Shown here piece after piece: positions 33,285-44,026 of a stretch of DNA of 64,000 bases. The position numbers were made by a program, and so were the translations under genes. Under the pieces are notes generated by a model. It did no database searches. It saw nothing but the letters and a program-made list of their open reading frames with translations, and was not told where the DNA came from. Location of the stretch: the NCBI GenBank assembly GCA_964036155.1, contig OZ038423.1, positions 51,971,249 through 52,035,248 of the forward strand. Direction: 5' to 3'. The DNA comes from Diploscapter coronatus. Lineage: Eukaryota; Nematoda; Chromadorea; Rhabditida; Rhabditidae. The stretch's first letter is position 1. The number at the start of each line of letters is the position of its first letter.

Positions 33285-36200
33285 TTACTGATGATGTGAG
33301 CGATGTTCATGTTTGTGTTCATGAGTTTCTCTCTCGATCTTCTGCGATTGTCTTCTGGCCGGAACAGGGGAAGGCAGAGGTTGGGGCTGTAGCGACGGTT
33401 CGTAGGTCTCATGATGTTGATGCTGGTGTGAGTGTGAATGATCGTTGAGACTTCGAGTTGTTGCTGTCTGGGTTACTACTTGATGATCTGCATAAGCGTT
33501 GTATCCAATGTCTAAAGAACCTTATTTTCATGATCGAAGACCTATCTTTGAATTACTTTGATGTTGATCGTGAGCATGAGGAGGTCTTGGAGGTGGTGCT
33601 GGTTCGTGTTCTTCGACTATTCTAAATGATTGTCATTCATTTTTAGAAATTCATTATTAAGATTGCTTGGAAATAGAATCAGGATCAGGGCAAAACTTAA
33701 TTTCGACTCTGAATCCGATTCCGATTATTTTTAAGGGTCAACTCCTATTCTGACTTCGACGCTTTAAATTCAATTTGTCTCGCCTCTGATCAGAGTAAAA
33801 TTTGAATTAAAATCACTTGGAAACAAATCCCCAAGCACACTTGATCGTCATTAAACTAACTCGAATCTTTCAGTGAGTTGCTTGACAATTCCCGGTTTCG
33901 TGACGACTTCCTCCTTTTTGTATGCACTTTGCAGAGGCTCAGGCCTGTCAAGTGTTCCCAAATAGCCAGTCTCTATGTGATGATCGTGAGAATGAGTTGC
34001 TGTCGGCGTTACGTTAGCTTGATGATGTTCTATAAAGTACTTTGAAATGATTATTTGAACTTGTTTTTTCTAACCGATATGAGAAGAAACGTGGCCTTCG
34101 TGATGACCTTGCTGATGAGAATGGGAATAATGGCCGTGACTATGCTTGGTAGGAGATGGTGACCGGACGACTGAGGAGGAGAGCTAAATTTGACTTCTTG
34201 CACTAGCTACCCTCAAGTTACTCTTATCCTTTTGTAAATGTTGCCTCTTTTCGAAAATAACATGGGAAGAGAAAAAAGGGTAGCTTCTACAAAAGGGTAA
34301 GAGTAACTAGTGCAGAAGGCCCTAAGCTTTAGTATTTTCTTTCAGCGAATTTAATAAAACATAAAACAGACTGCATTCTCCTGTGACAATCCGCGTTTGA
34401 TGTTGACGAAAGGCGAGTTTGGAGGTACAATCGACTCCAGATCAGTTCTCCTATCGATGGGAGAACGGGGGCTCTGTAACATCAAACTATCTCACATTTA
34501 TTTTCTGTTTCGCTACTTTGATACCTTACTGTATTGCAATACTACAGCGCGAAAAAATAGTGCGCAAAATGAAGTTTTCCTACCATCATCCTAGCCTCTC
34601 CAGCAATTTGGAAAAGTAGTTGCATTGTAGCATCGTTGCATGCGAAATAGTACAGGTTTTGTCAGGGAAAATATTCTCTTCCTTTCCTATTTCGTATGCA
34701 ACGTTGTGCAACTATTCTTCCAGGTTGCCATCTCACCTACATATTTCTACATGCTATTTTATCATGTTGTGAGGTTGCAACGCTTTAACATTCCCTAAGT
34801 GTCTCCTATTCTTACCTGAAAATCATGTTGATCTTCAGTCCACTTATTCTGGCGACTTCTCTCTCTAATCTCTCGCTTTATGTAGGCAGATTCGAGGTCG
34901 GCGTGCTCGTCCGAGAGATCAATCAGCAGGTCTTCGTGAGCACTTTCATAACGATGATTAGGTTTCTTCGTCCGATCTCTCGATTCGTGCTGGCCATGAG
35001 AATGTCCGTTGATCTTCGAATGCGCCTCAATTGAACGGCGATAATCTTCATTCGAGGAAATGACGCCACCGCCGATGGGGCCTCGAGCTAAATCATAAGG
35101 TAGGCAAATATCAGATCTAGGCAGCGCTTCTTAAGCCAGATTTTTCGTGCGTACCCCTTATGTATCAAATTTCTTTAAACGAATTTTGATTTGCATTCCC
35201 CCTCCTATAATTCTCGTTCTGGCTGAAAGTCTTCTTAGATCTGGCAAATATGTTTGACAATTTTCTGAGGATCCATGAAAACTTTTGAAAATTGAAATTG
35301 TTTCCTAGCGTTATTTGTATATTTTTGAAACTTGTTAGGATTTACTTGGTGAAGGCGAAAATCTTCTGGACGGAACATGATCGAATGGGAAGTCAAATTC
35401 ATCCAATTTTGGTACAGAACCATCTCGATTATAAGGATTGGGCGTTGATGGTCGACTAAATTAATAATATAGTTTTGAGAATCAGTTTTAGAGAGGCAAA
35501 TAATTGTAGCCTTCAAAACTACTTTATGGTTTAATTGGCAACGTATTTTTTCCCTAGGATTGTTCATAATTTTATTGGGTTGGTCCATAAGTTCGTAGCA
35601 CACCGGAGTAGCTTTCTTCATATCTAACGAACCCAAACGGGGGCTTTCGGTACTAGTGCCATCAGCGTATTGATTTTTTTGATGATGTGTTTCGAAACTC
35701 CATCACTTCACTTATTACACGTAAACGACGTGCGAAACGAAACTTACTTTTTGGGGTCGCAACAAAACTTATTCCGCGCTACTTTACAGAAATTTATTTT
35801 TAAAGATTTTCTATTATTAAAGCACGCGTAATTACACAACCATAGTATAAAATTCCGGATCTTAGCTGACACAATAAGCATCTCGCGAGTAAAAAATATC
35901 TCAAAACCCACTACGTCACATGACTCTCCTTTTCACTTTTCCCATTTTTCTCGGCGTCTTTCAGCGGGGGAGATAAACTAATCATAACATTCGTCATATT
36001 AGGCGCCTCTTTAGTCTCCATTTTTGACACCCTATCTTTTCACGCGGTAAAATTAATTATTTTGCCCCCCATGCTTCAATACAGACGAGAGGGATTCCTC
36101 CTCCAGGAAAGGAAACTAGGCAAAAGCGAGAAGGATGCCACTCCGTCTGGAATATCTCTTCGCGATACACGTATTTTGGGAATAAAGAGGGTGTGCCATG

Positions 36201-39200
36201 TCTTAGTTAGTGAACATGATAGAGTGGTACCTAGTTGCTCGACTGGCAGGCACGCTCGTTGGTTTGTGATGTTCTTTGACATGATGCTCTACTGCCAATT
36301 GTCTCAAAATGCTGTCCTTGTAGATCATTTCATGATAGTAAACAGGACCAATGGGCTCTGAATTCAATTCCATTTCTAATTTATCTGACTATTTCACAGC
36401 CAGATTACCCGTGTTCGTATGCTTGACATGTTCATCTGTGTCCACTTCGATCGGTTTCGGCTTCTGCCAGACTCTCTTCGGCACTGGTTTCTTGTTCTTT
36501 TCTGCGTCAAGCAATTCTTGTCGTCTGATATCTTCTTCCATTTCTCTGACTCTTCGAGGCACGATTTCATGCGAAGGCGGAGCTAAAACAAATGGAACAT
36601 TGGATGAAAGTGATATTCTAAGCCACTATGCTTACTTTTTTCTGGTGGATGATATTCTTCAGGTTCGGGGAAATCAACAAAGCCCCTCTTTCGAGGCTCA
36701 TAAGTGTCAACTGGCTAAATTGAACCGCTGATTATATACATGATAAATTAGATAGAAAAACTAACAGGAGGTGGAGTAATTGGTTTAGGAGGAGGTGGAG
36801 TAATTGGTTTAGGAGGAGGTGGAGTAATTGGTTTAGGAGGAGGCGGGGGTGTAGGAGGTTTTTCTGCGACATATCGGGTGAATTTCACATCCTCTGTGCG
36901 ATAGAGTGTTTCATAGACTATCGGAGGTCTAAATAAAGTGCTAAATTTGGTCTTGAATTATATTCCTAAATCTTGAACATTCTTATGCAAAATCAGTGTA
37001 TTTTTTCATCAAATTCGGTGTTACGAAATTGAAGTTAGAGATTTTAAATTTCGAGATTTTCATTTTGAAGCCAAAGAGTCCGAAAACATCAAAGTGCAAT
37101 TCCCCTCCGATTTCGACGTCAAGATTTTAGAGGAAAAGGCCTCTCTAAGAATCTACGCTGAACAAATCTTCATTACGCCCTTGTTTAAAAACCCTTCAAA
37201 TGATTTTCTTTGATTTATTCGAACTTCTTGAACGGAAAGCTTACGGTGATGGCGAAAGAGGCGGCGGAGTGGGTGTTCTTGGCTTAGGAGGTGGAGTCGG
37301 GGTCTAAATTTTTTCATGTTTTAAATCAATCTAAACTATTTGTATTTTCGTTGTTTGTTTGCTGTTCATTATCGACTATTGTTTAGGTTTCGTGATTATT
37401 TTGTAACTATTTTATAATTAGATTGTGATATTGGTTTGCTTCGAAGTCTTTGCGAAACAAAGGCCGAGCCGGAAAGCGCTGTAATTGACTTACTCGAATG
37501 ACAGCAGGAACAGCATGATAAATGGGTTGCCATTCCGTGTGAGTGTGCTCGTTGTGCGTCAACACTTCGTGCACTTCCGTGACTTCTCTCACTTCCGGTA
37601 CGTGAATTTCTTCATAGATGTGCTCTTCTTCCTCCTACAATTGCAGAATCTGAGATTGAGCTTCATAATTTTTAGAATTTACATAAGGCTGATAGTAATA
37701 TGGATCAGGTTTAATTCCGTCATAATTCAATTCTTTGTAGTAGTCGAAATGAAGCTCTTCTACCGACCTAAATTCATAAAATGTGATCGTCATATGGTCG
37801 AGAGAATTTTTACCAATCATGAAAATTGAGAAGTGGCGTAATGCATCCATCAGAATATCTCTTGACGATCACCGGACCATTTTTCGTCATAACAGTAAAC
37901 TCCTCATATCGTCCATGCTTATTATCACAGCTCTGAAGATGTTGTCAGTTTTTGTTGCAAGCGTGAATAATTTTAGGGATAAGGTGAGATAATTTTGAAA
38001 TATCGAATTGTTATCAGAAATTTTCCAAATCGAAATGTTTTTTCAAGAATAGCTGCGCGGATAAGACTGGAATGAATTAGCCCATAATCTCGCTAATACA
38101 AATTCGTTCTCAATCCTCATATTTGAATATTACCAGATTTCTCCTGATGTTAGACGCTGCATCGATCCTGACTTTTCCTCTATCCGAGTAGAAATCAGTA
38201 GTTGGTGCGGCCTCTGTCACGATCGCCTTTTCGATGACCGTGCACTGCGAACTCGATCTTTGATTGTCACCCAATGATCGGCTTCGACTTTGACTGTGGC
38301 TGTGTCGTCCATTGGCCACTTCGTCGTACATTCTGTCTCTCGAATATCTGCGTCCCGAGGTGAAAGATGATCTTTTCGGAAAAGCGTCTTCGGTACGCGA
38401 ATTTTTGACCGCGTAGGTGACTTCGCCACTAAATAAACGTATCTTTATACACAGAGCCCTCAAACTCCGCCCCCTTGCATTTTTCGCTTTTGTTCAAAAA
38501 GTCGCCATTGAAACCCCTAAAAGTACACTGGCTTGTATTTGATTATTTAGTGTAGAAAATTTTAGGATACTCTAAACTATGCAAAGCCATTTATGGTCCC
38601 TATTTATAAATTTGGTATTCTCTTTCTTACCTATGCGTCTTCCATTCCGAATCGTCTCCAATTACTCGTCGAGCTTCTGTGGAGGAAGTGTGATAGTAAT
38701 CAGCAGCCTGCTCAGAAGCAGTGCTGTGATATTTCTCACTAGAATACGACGTCTTTTGATGTTGTGTGTCATTCGTTGTAACTTTGTCAGCTCCATCTCC
38801 AATTCCATAGTCCTTCTTGAGCGTTTCGAGAATGTTGTAGGCAGCCTTGATGACTCCAGAGTTGTTGCTTGATGACCGTTTGCGTTGGTCTTTGATTCTT
38901 GTAGAGGATATGTTGACGTCGCTGATCTCCTCATAGATGTGTTCAGGAGATGGGTTTTCGTCGTATTGATGAGTACCAGAAGAGTATCCTCTAGTTCGGG
39001 TGTCTGTATGTCTATATGCAGATGGCACTTCAGTGCTCGCATAAGCAGCTGCAGTTTCATTCTGCTGATGCTGATGATGTTGGTGAGTTGATTCTACATA
39101 TGCGGCTGTTTGGTTGTATCTGTTGCTCTGTTCCACTCCCGCATCAGCTATTTCTGCATATGGATTCGAGCTCTTCGACTGCGATCGGCTATTTCTCGTG

Positions 39201-40010
39201 CTGTAGTCGAAATGCATCCGATTCGACAACCCATCGTGACCAGAAGATAGGCGGACTCCGTCGGGAATGTAATCTGAAGTTTATAGAATTTGAACATTCT
39301 GAAATATTCATTTCACAAAACATATTATTGAATGAGTGATTTGTCAGACGTAGAATTTGATTACCCCCAATCGTTATCGATCCTCTGTTTTTGGATGATC
39401 TTCCTAGGGAATGGCTTCTTGCAGGCGAATGACTTCTTGCAGGCGAATGGCTTCTTGCAAGCGAATGACTTCTGGCAGTGCTATTGAGAGTCGCCGATTC
39501 GTAGGCACTGGTTCTCACAAATTCTCTGAAGTTCAAAGGAAAAATCTCATTTCTGGCTCTAAAAATGAATATTCGAACTCAGTTCCGATATCTGCTGTTT
39601 GGCTGAAGAATGCCGAAAGTTGCTGAGCCCTTTCATCCCGCACAGTGGCTCCTTTGCGATTCTCAGCCACATTTTCCGAGTCTCCAGCCACCAAAATCAC
39701 AGTTTTATCTTCGATTCGCCCGTGGTTATTCTACATTTTTGTCATTTCAAGGCGGTTTTTAAATTATTTGTATTTCATACTTTGTAAGATATATTATCGT
39801 CATGCTTCCATGTTCGCAGGCTCACAGGCAATTTAAACTCAATCCTGTCGATCTAAAATTATCATTCTTAGAAAATTCAATCTTATTAGCCTCATGAGAA
39901 TAGGGTTTTCATATATTTTCTAGAACACCTGTGACATATCCTCTTCGCAGACATCTTCCCAATAGCCATTCATAGTTTCGATATATTCACAAATTCGATG
40001 ACCATTTCGA
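33285..40010 (-). CDS. Large low-complexity adaptor-like protein with YEEI sites and proline runs
   Basis: At least 16 small exons on the minus strand join in phase. From the 5' side they are 39929-40010, 39781-39852, about 39566-39729, 39366-39530, 38636-39273, about 38134-38430, about 37814-37920, about 37680-37767, 37489-37635, about 37245-37300, about 36768-36925, about 36637-36716, about 36395-36580, about 36213-36361, about 34828-35090, and His-rich exons down to 33285. Features are ARSHSP hexapeptide repeats (39410-39480), SPEHIYEEISDVN, NPYAEIADAG, MYDEVANG, EEHIYEEIHVPE, three KPITPPPP repeats, further PPP runs, KKEEVVTKPGIVKQLTERFE, and a His-rich tail (HSHSHQHQHHE). YEEI, YAEI and YDEV fit SH2-binding sites and the proline runs fit SH3 sites, so a scaffold role is inferred. 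No folded domain was recognised. The true start was not found; the first exon needs two bases from an upstream exon. Confidence 0.65.
34194..34319. repeat. MITE-like inverted repeat
   Basis: The ends are CTTCTTGCACTAGCTACC and GTAACTAGTGCAGAAG, with inner words TTACTCTTATCCTTTTGTA and TACAAAAGGGTAAGAGTAA. It lies in an intron near the 3' end of the adaptor gene. Confidence 0.75.
34608..34723. repeat. MITE, GGCAACTTGGAA family, copy 2
   Basis: The left arm is TTGGAAAAGTAGTTGCATTG then GCATGCGAAATAG. The right arm is CTATTTCGTATGCAACGTTG then ACTATTCTTCCAGGTTGCC. The ends and the GCGAAATAG inner word match copies at 14014-14179 and 48255-48345. Confidence 0.75.
35113..35242. repeat. MITE, AGACCTAGGCAG family, copy 3
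   Basis: It begins AGATCTAGGCAGCGCTTCTT and ends TCTTCTTAGATCT. GATTTTTCGTGCGTACCCC inside matches the copy at 15933. It lies in an intron of the adaptor gene. Confidence 0.75.
35235..35690 (-). pseudogene. Decayed mariner-like transposase fragment
   Basis: An open minus-strand stretch of over 130 codons lies in a large intron of the adaptor gene and has no splice-site support as host exon. Its residues follow the order of the mariner transposase catalytic core: a CYELM word after a small hydrophobic strand, then DHQRPILI about where the catalytic DNARPH motif lies, then a Trp-containing strand and SIMFRPEDFRLHQ about where the PYSPDLAPSDYHLF motif lies. The key catalytic Asp residues are mostly replaced, so it is not active. 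The match is by eye and weak; it could also be chance or an old exon. Confidence 0.35.
36766..36857. repeat. 24-bp tandem repeat in coding exon
   Basis: Three and a half copies of GGTGGAGTAATTGGTTTAGG plus AGGA repeat head to tail with almost no change. In the minus sense each unit encodes KPITPPPP, so repeat number changes keep the frame. Confidence 0.85.
39410..39478. repeat. 18-bp tandem repeat in coding exon (ARSHS[PL])
   Basis: Nearly four units of the type GCTTCTTGCAGGCGAATG repeat in tandem. In the minus sense each encodes ARSHSP or ARSHSL, an RS-type hexapeptide, followed by GRSSKNRG. Confidence 0.85.
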
Positions 40011-40806
40011 CTAAAATAGTGTTGAATATTTTTTTATTTTAATGTTAAAGTGGAGGCTTAAAGTTTGAAAACGCATGCGTTTTAGAATCGGCAATTTATC
40101 AAATTATTTTGAACCGATTCAGCTGAAACCTGAAATAATTATTGCAGATATCAAGTCACAAATACAACCTAACAAGGAGACTTTGAAGTTTCTGCCTTCG
40201 ATCTGGCTAATTTATTCACCATAGGTAGAAATGCTAGAATGCCAAAATTAGCATTCGAATTATGTGTTAGAAATTTCCGACCCATCTGGTCGAGTTCTTA
40301 ATTGATAATCATGGAAAATTGTTTCTGTATGATATACTATGGATTTCTTCCTCAAACTTTGGAACTGGAAACTTTCCCCAAAACCCTCAAAAATCGCAAT
40401 TTTTGGACATCGAGATCCTGGGATCTCAAAAATTAAGGGCCCTCCAAAAATCTTCATATCAGACTCTGAAACTACGGTATCGACTTGCCTACCACGTGTT
40501 TCAGCGTTTTTCATACAAAGCCCACACAAATTTGCACAACCTGATCAAAAAAGTTTCCTCGGATTGAAAATTTGAGACAAAGTTCAAAGTTTGAAAAGGA
40601 GTACGACAATTCACCATAATGCGCAATTGAATAATGAACATTTAGACTGGAATTATGCAAAAACAGACAATTTTGAATAGAATAATACTCAAATTCTGTA
40701 TCATGCCGACACCCAGTTAAGAAATGATCACTCAAGATAACTCGATAAAATTTGGATTATAAAATTATGCTGCGTCCAAACTTTGGGCCGCCACTATATT
40801 TCTAAA

Positions 40807-41752
40807 CTAGTACTCGATATCTTCCGAACAGCTTTCCGATCGATTAACTGGTCCCCGACGTCCAGGTCCCTGAAACGATTGTAAATTGGTCCTTCCTTTA
40901 TGCAGTCATCGAAATTACCCTGTAGTATCGTTCTTCAACATAGACCTTCGTGATTGGCCTCTTGCTGTGATAATATGATTTCTGAAAATTCATAAAGAAT
41001 ACGTATAGCTAGTTGATTGCTTGATATAGATGGCAGTCAAAGGTTTGAAACAATCGTGATTATGGAGGATAGAGTTTCCATGGCTCTGTGATTTGGTTCG
41101 CTCATCTATTGTGACCAATTTGAATCAAGCTTTCTACTCATGCTTTTGACTGAACTTGAAATTCCTGCAGAGCTTCGTCCAAATTAATTCACGTTAAGTA
41201 AGCATGCTATCCTCCATTTATTATCATGATCAGGGATGTTGAGACGCGGCCTCGATATCGAGGCGGACTTTTTGAAATTGACCGAGGCCAAGGCCTACTT
41301 AAAATTTTTACGAATCCCATATATACATTTTAACGATTTGGAAAACCCAGTAATTATTTTACTTTTTCTTCGAAATTTTAAGCATGCAATTGATGATTAT
41401 TGTGAATTCCAAATAAAAGTTACGATGCATTGTTTGCACTGCCAATTTTTGGAAGCGAATCGCTGCGCTCTTTGTCACCAAGAAGAAGCATGGATTGTAA
41501 AATGTGGAGTGGCGCGTTTTAGAGTTACGAATATTACTCACATCGCCTTCCCCTGTAGTGATTATGTAGATGAAGCGCTTCACGTTCAAATTGTGATGGT
41601 TAGCCTAAATTATTGATTGAAAATGGGTTGAAGTAACTCAGTTTTTAGGAATAATGAAGAATTACATCGCTCTTAAAATCCTGCCTAAGTCCGAGACATT
41701 TCTTCCGAACCTCAACCAGAGCCGATTCCAAATAATGAGACAGATCTGCCAT
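40807..41752 (-). CDS. Short 70-residue protein or alternative 5' end of adaptor gene
   Basis: Three exons join in phase: 41666-41752, 40919-40981 and 40807-40869. They read MADLSHYLESALVEVRKKCL..., KSYYHSKRPITKVYVEERYY and GPGRRGPVNRSESCSEDIEY, then stop. A TTTGCAG acceptor sits two bases before the ATG, consistent with trans-splicing. The N-terminus is helical with a CLGLRQDF end. The rest is basic and Tyr-rich, like the neighbouring adaptor gene, which starts about 800 bases downstream on the same strand and lacks a visible start. It is either a separate small gene or the shared first exons of the adaptor gene with an early stop isoform. No family is recognised. Confidence 0.5.
41233..41290 (+). 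repeat. hAT-like terminal fragment
   Basis: The sequence CAGGGATGTTGAGACGCGG... followed by TTTTGAAATTGACCGAGGCC matches the minus sense of 22010-22065. It starts with the CAGGG typical of hAT ends. A weak open frame runs through it to 41616. No second end was found. Confidence 0.4.
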
Positions 41753-44026
41753 ATCTGCAAACATAAATTAGCTAAAACACTGACCTAATCGATATTTCGA
41801 TATTATAAATAGAAACGCAAATTATCTGCATACTATCGCACTGAGTTATGAACGTCTCATATAGCCGATTGTTTGATTATCAAATGACTAAAGTGAGAAC
41901 ACAAAGACTTATCGACTGGCATAGCCATATCATTCGAGTTAATCATTATCTCTATCAACTAAATTACTCATGAATGGAAAACTGTACAGGTTCACAAGCT
42001 GATGTTCATCGATAATTCAACAAAAATGAGAAAAGTCAATAAAATTACGTTACATAGTTGATTATGGATAAATTGAAGAGTTTTAAATGGCAAGCTGTAT
42101 TACAATGATTTGCCATGTAATAATGTTTGCCATTGAAGTGGGGAAAGAGCGAGAGATGCATTACCAAAGGCTGAAGACACTGCCATTCCATCGATATCTT
42201 ATCAGTAAAGGGAAGGAATTTGAATTGAAAACCTGCGGGCAAACTGATGAAAAAGAGCAAGGAAAGGCGAGAATGGAATCGAAGGGTAGTCCAACAACAA
42301 TACTAACAATGAGGGGGATTTTGCACTTATAGTGATATTTTTAGACGTTACACATGCAAATTACATATGAAAAGATAAAGATGTATGAATGAAACTTACA
42401 TTCATACTTAGAGAGACAATTTCCCCCTTCGAGGGAGAGAGAAAACTCATAAAATTTCTCGACGTCTCAATTATCGTTAATTACTGCGTTAATTGTTCGA
42501 TAATTTTTATAAAACCAAGGGATCAATGAGGGTAATAAAATACGCTCGAAATGGCGATGAAGTCGAATTTCAAAAACGAGCCTTCTGAAGACATAAACGA
42601 AGTCGGATCTCGCGATAGTCGATTTACTTTATTGGTACCGACAGAATCCAATAATTCGCGTCGTCACTGGCTTCAAAGTTTGACGTGAAAATGTTAGCGC
42701 TGAACGCAGTACGCGTAAAATACGGAGTGAGAAAAGGGGAAATCGGTCGATAGCGATAATTGTCTGTTTGAGTATCACTCGGGCACTATTTAATATCATT
42801 TTAAGGGATTTCATGCATAACTAAGCCTAATTGGTGTAAATGCAGTGTAGTTTTTGTCGGAAAAAGTTAGGAAGGCTGTCATAGGAAAGGGTTCGCTGCA
42901 TAAAATGAACACAACTTCGATAGGATGGGTCGTTTTTGAAAATCTAAAAATTGTGAGATTGTTTTAATTTCGACCATTGCTATGATGTCAAGTTTACTCA
43001 ACCCAACCAATTTTGGAAAATCACTTTGACCAGTCTAACTATAATGCTCAAAGCTTAATCACTTCAACACCTTGTTTCAGTTACGCTGGAATCTATATCA
43101 AGTTTATGCACTCTGAAACCGAAAGTTCACGTAGCACGTAGTTTTTGTGATGTCGCGAATGTGTCCTTGATCCATATATTACATTGGTGAGATTTCTCTT
43201 TCTCTGCTGCCTCTGAATGTTTCCGTTTCTTTTTTCTCTATCTCGATATGCGCAACAGAAATGGCCAGTTTGGATGAAGAAATGAAAGAGGGAAAGAAGG
43301 GGAAATCGCCAAAGGGAAGGCTGAGGCTGCAGGCAGTGACTGTATCGATTTATGCATCTTCCATCTCGCATCTCAGATTCCACTCTCAAATTCCTCCTTC
43401 ATCTACCGCATTTCGGATTTAGGCGCAGATTGTCTTCGTTTTCGTCACATTTTTTCATCGAATTTTTTCTCGAATCTCATTTTTCTTGTCGAAGTTTCCC
43501 CTCGACGTTTCAAATTTTCGTTTGCTCAACTTTATTTTTTATGACATTTCAAATTCAGCAAATGCATATGAATTTCTATTTTTTATTTGATTATTGGAAG
43601 GGAATCGCAAATTTTGTTTTGTTCTTTCAACATACATTCTAACCGAAAACATTTAGCAAAAGAATTTTGTCGATGGATGTGTTAGATTAAAATGCTCTGA
43701 TAAACAGCAAAAAGAATGGCAGCGATTTTCCTCTTTCTCCATTTCGCTTGTCCGAATTTTGCTAGCAAATCTTGATTCATTCCACCATTTACTTTTGAAC
43801 CGTTCATTCTGTCCAATTGAAATGTTCTTATGGTAATTCATGACCAAAACGATAATTTTATCAATTTCACTCATCAATTCTACAATCATCTTTTCATCAC
43901 CTCGTGCCTGTTTATGTTTTCAACCTCGCCTTGCAACTGACCTATTCAAGTTATTGATCGATCTTCCTCTTACCAATTTTCAATCTTCTTTTCTATTTTC
44001 GTCGTGATTCTGAATGTGTTATTGCT
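41753..44026. other. Intergenic, AT-rich
   Basis: This is the divergent promoter region between the minus-strand small gene and the plus-strand membrane-protein gene. No exon is supported. A GGGAGAGAGAAAA...AATTATCG stretch at about 42420-42480 may be an old relic of the TATTGTCGATGA family. Open frames at 42087-42332 and 43352-43642 look like chance. Confidence 0.45.

Noticed and set aside
40260..40567. Overlapping open frames on both strands
   Set aside because: Both strands are open by chance in an AT-rich stretch; neither has splice or family support, and part matches a dispersed repeat word.
41236..41616. 126-codon plus-strand frame with several cysteines
   Set aside because: It starts inside a hAT-like terminal fragment, and the HCLHCQF and CALCHQEEAW words have no family pattern or splice support that I could confirm.
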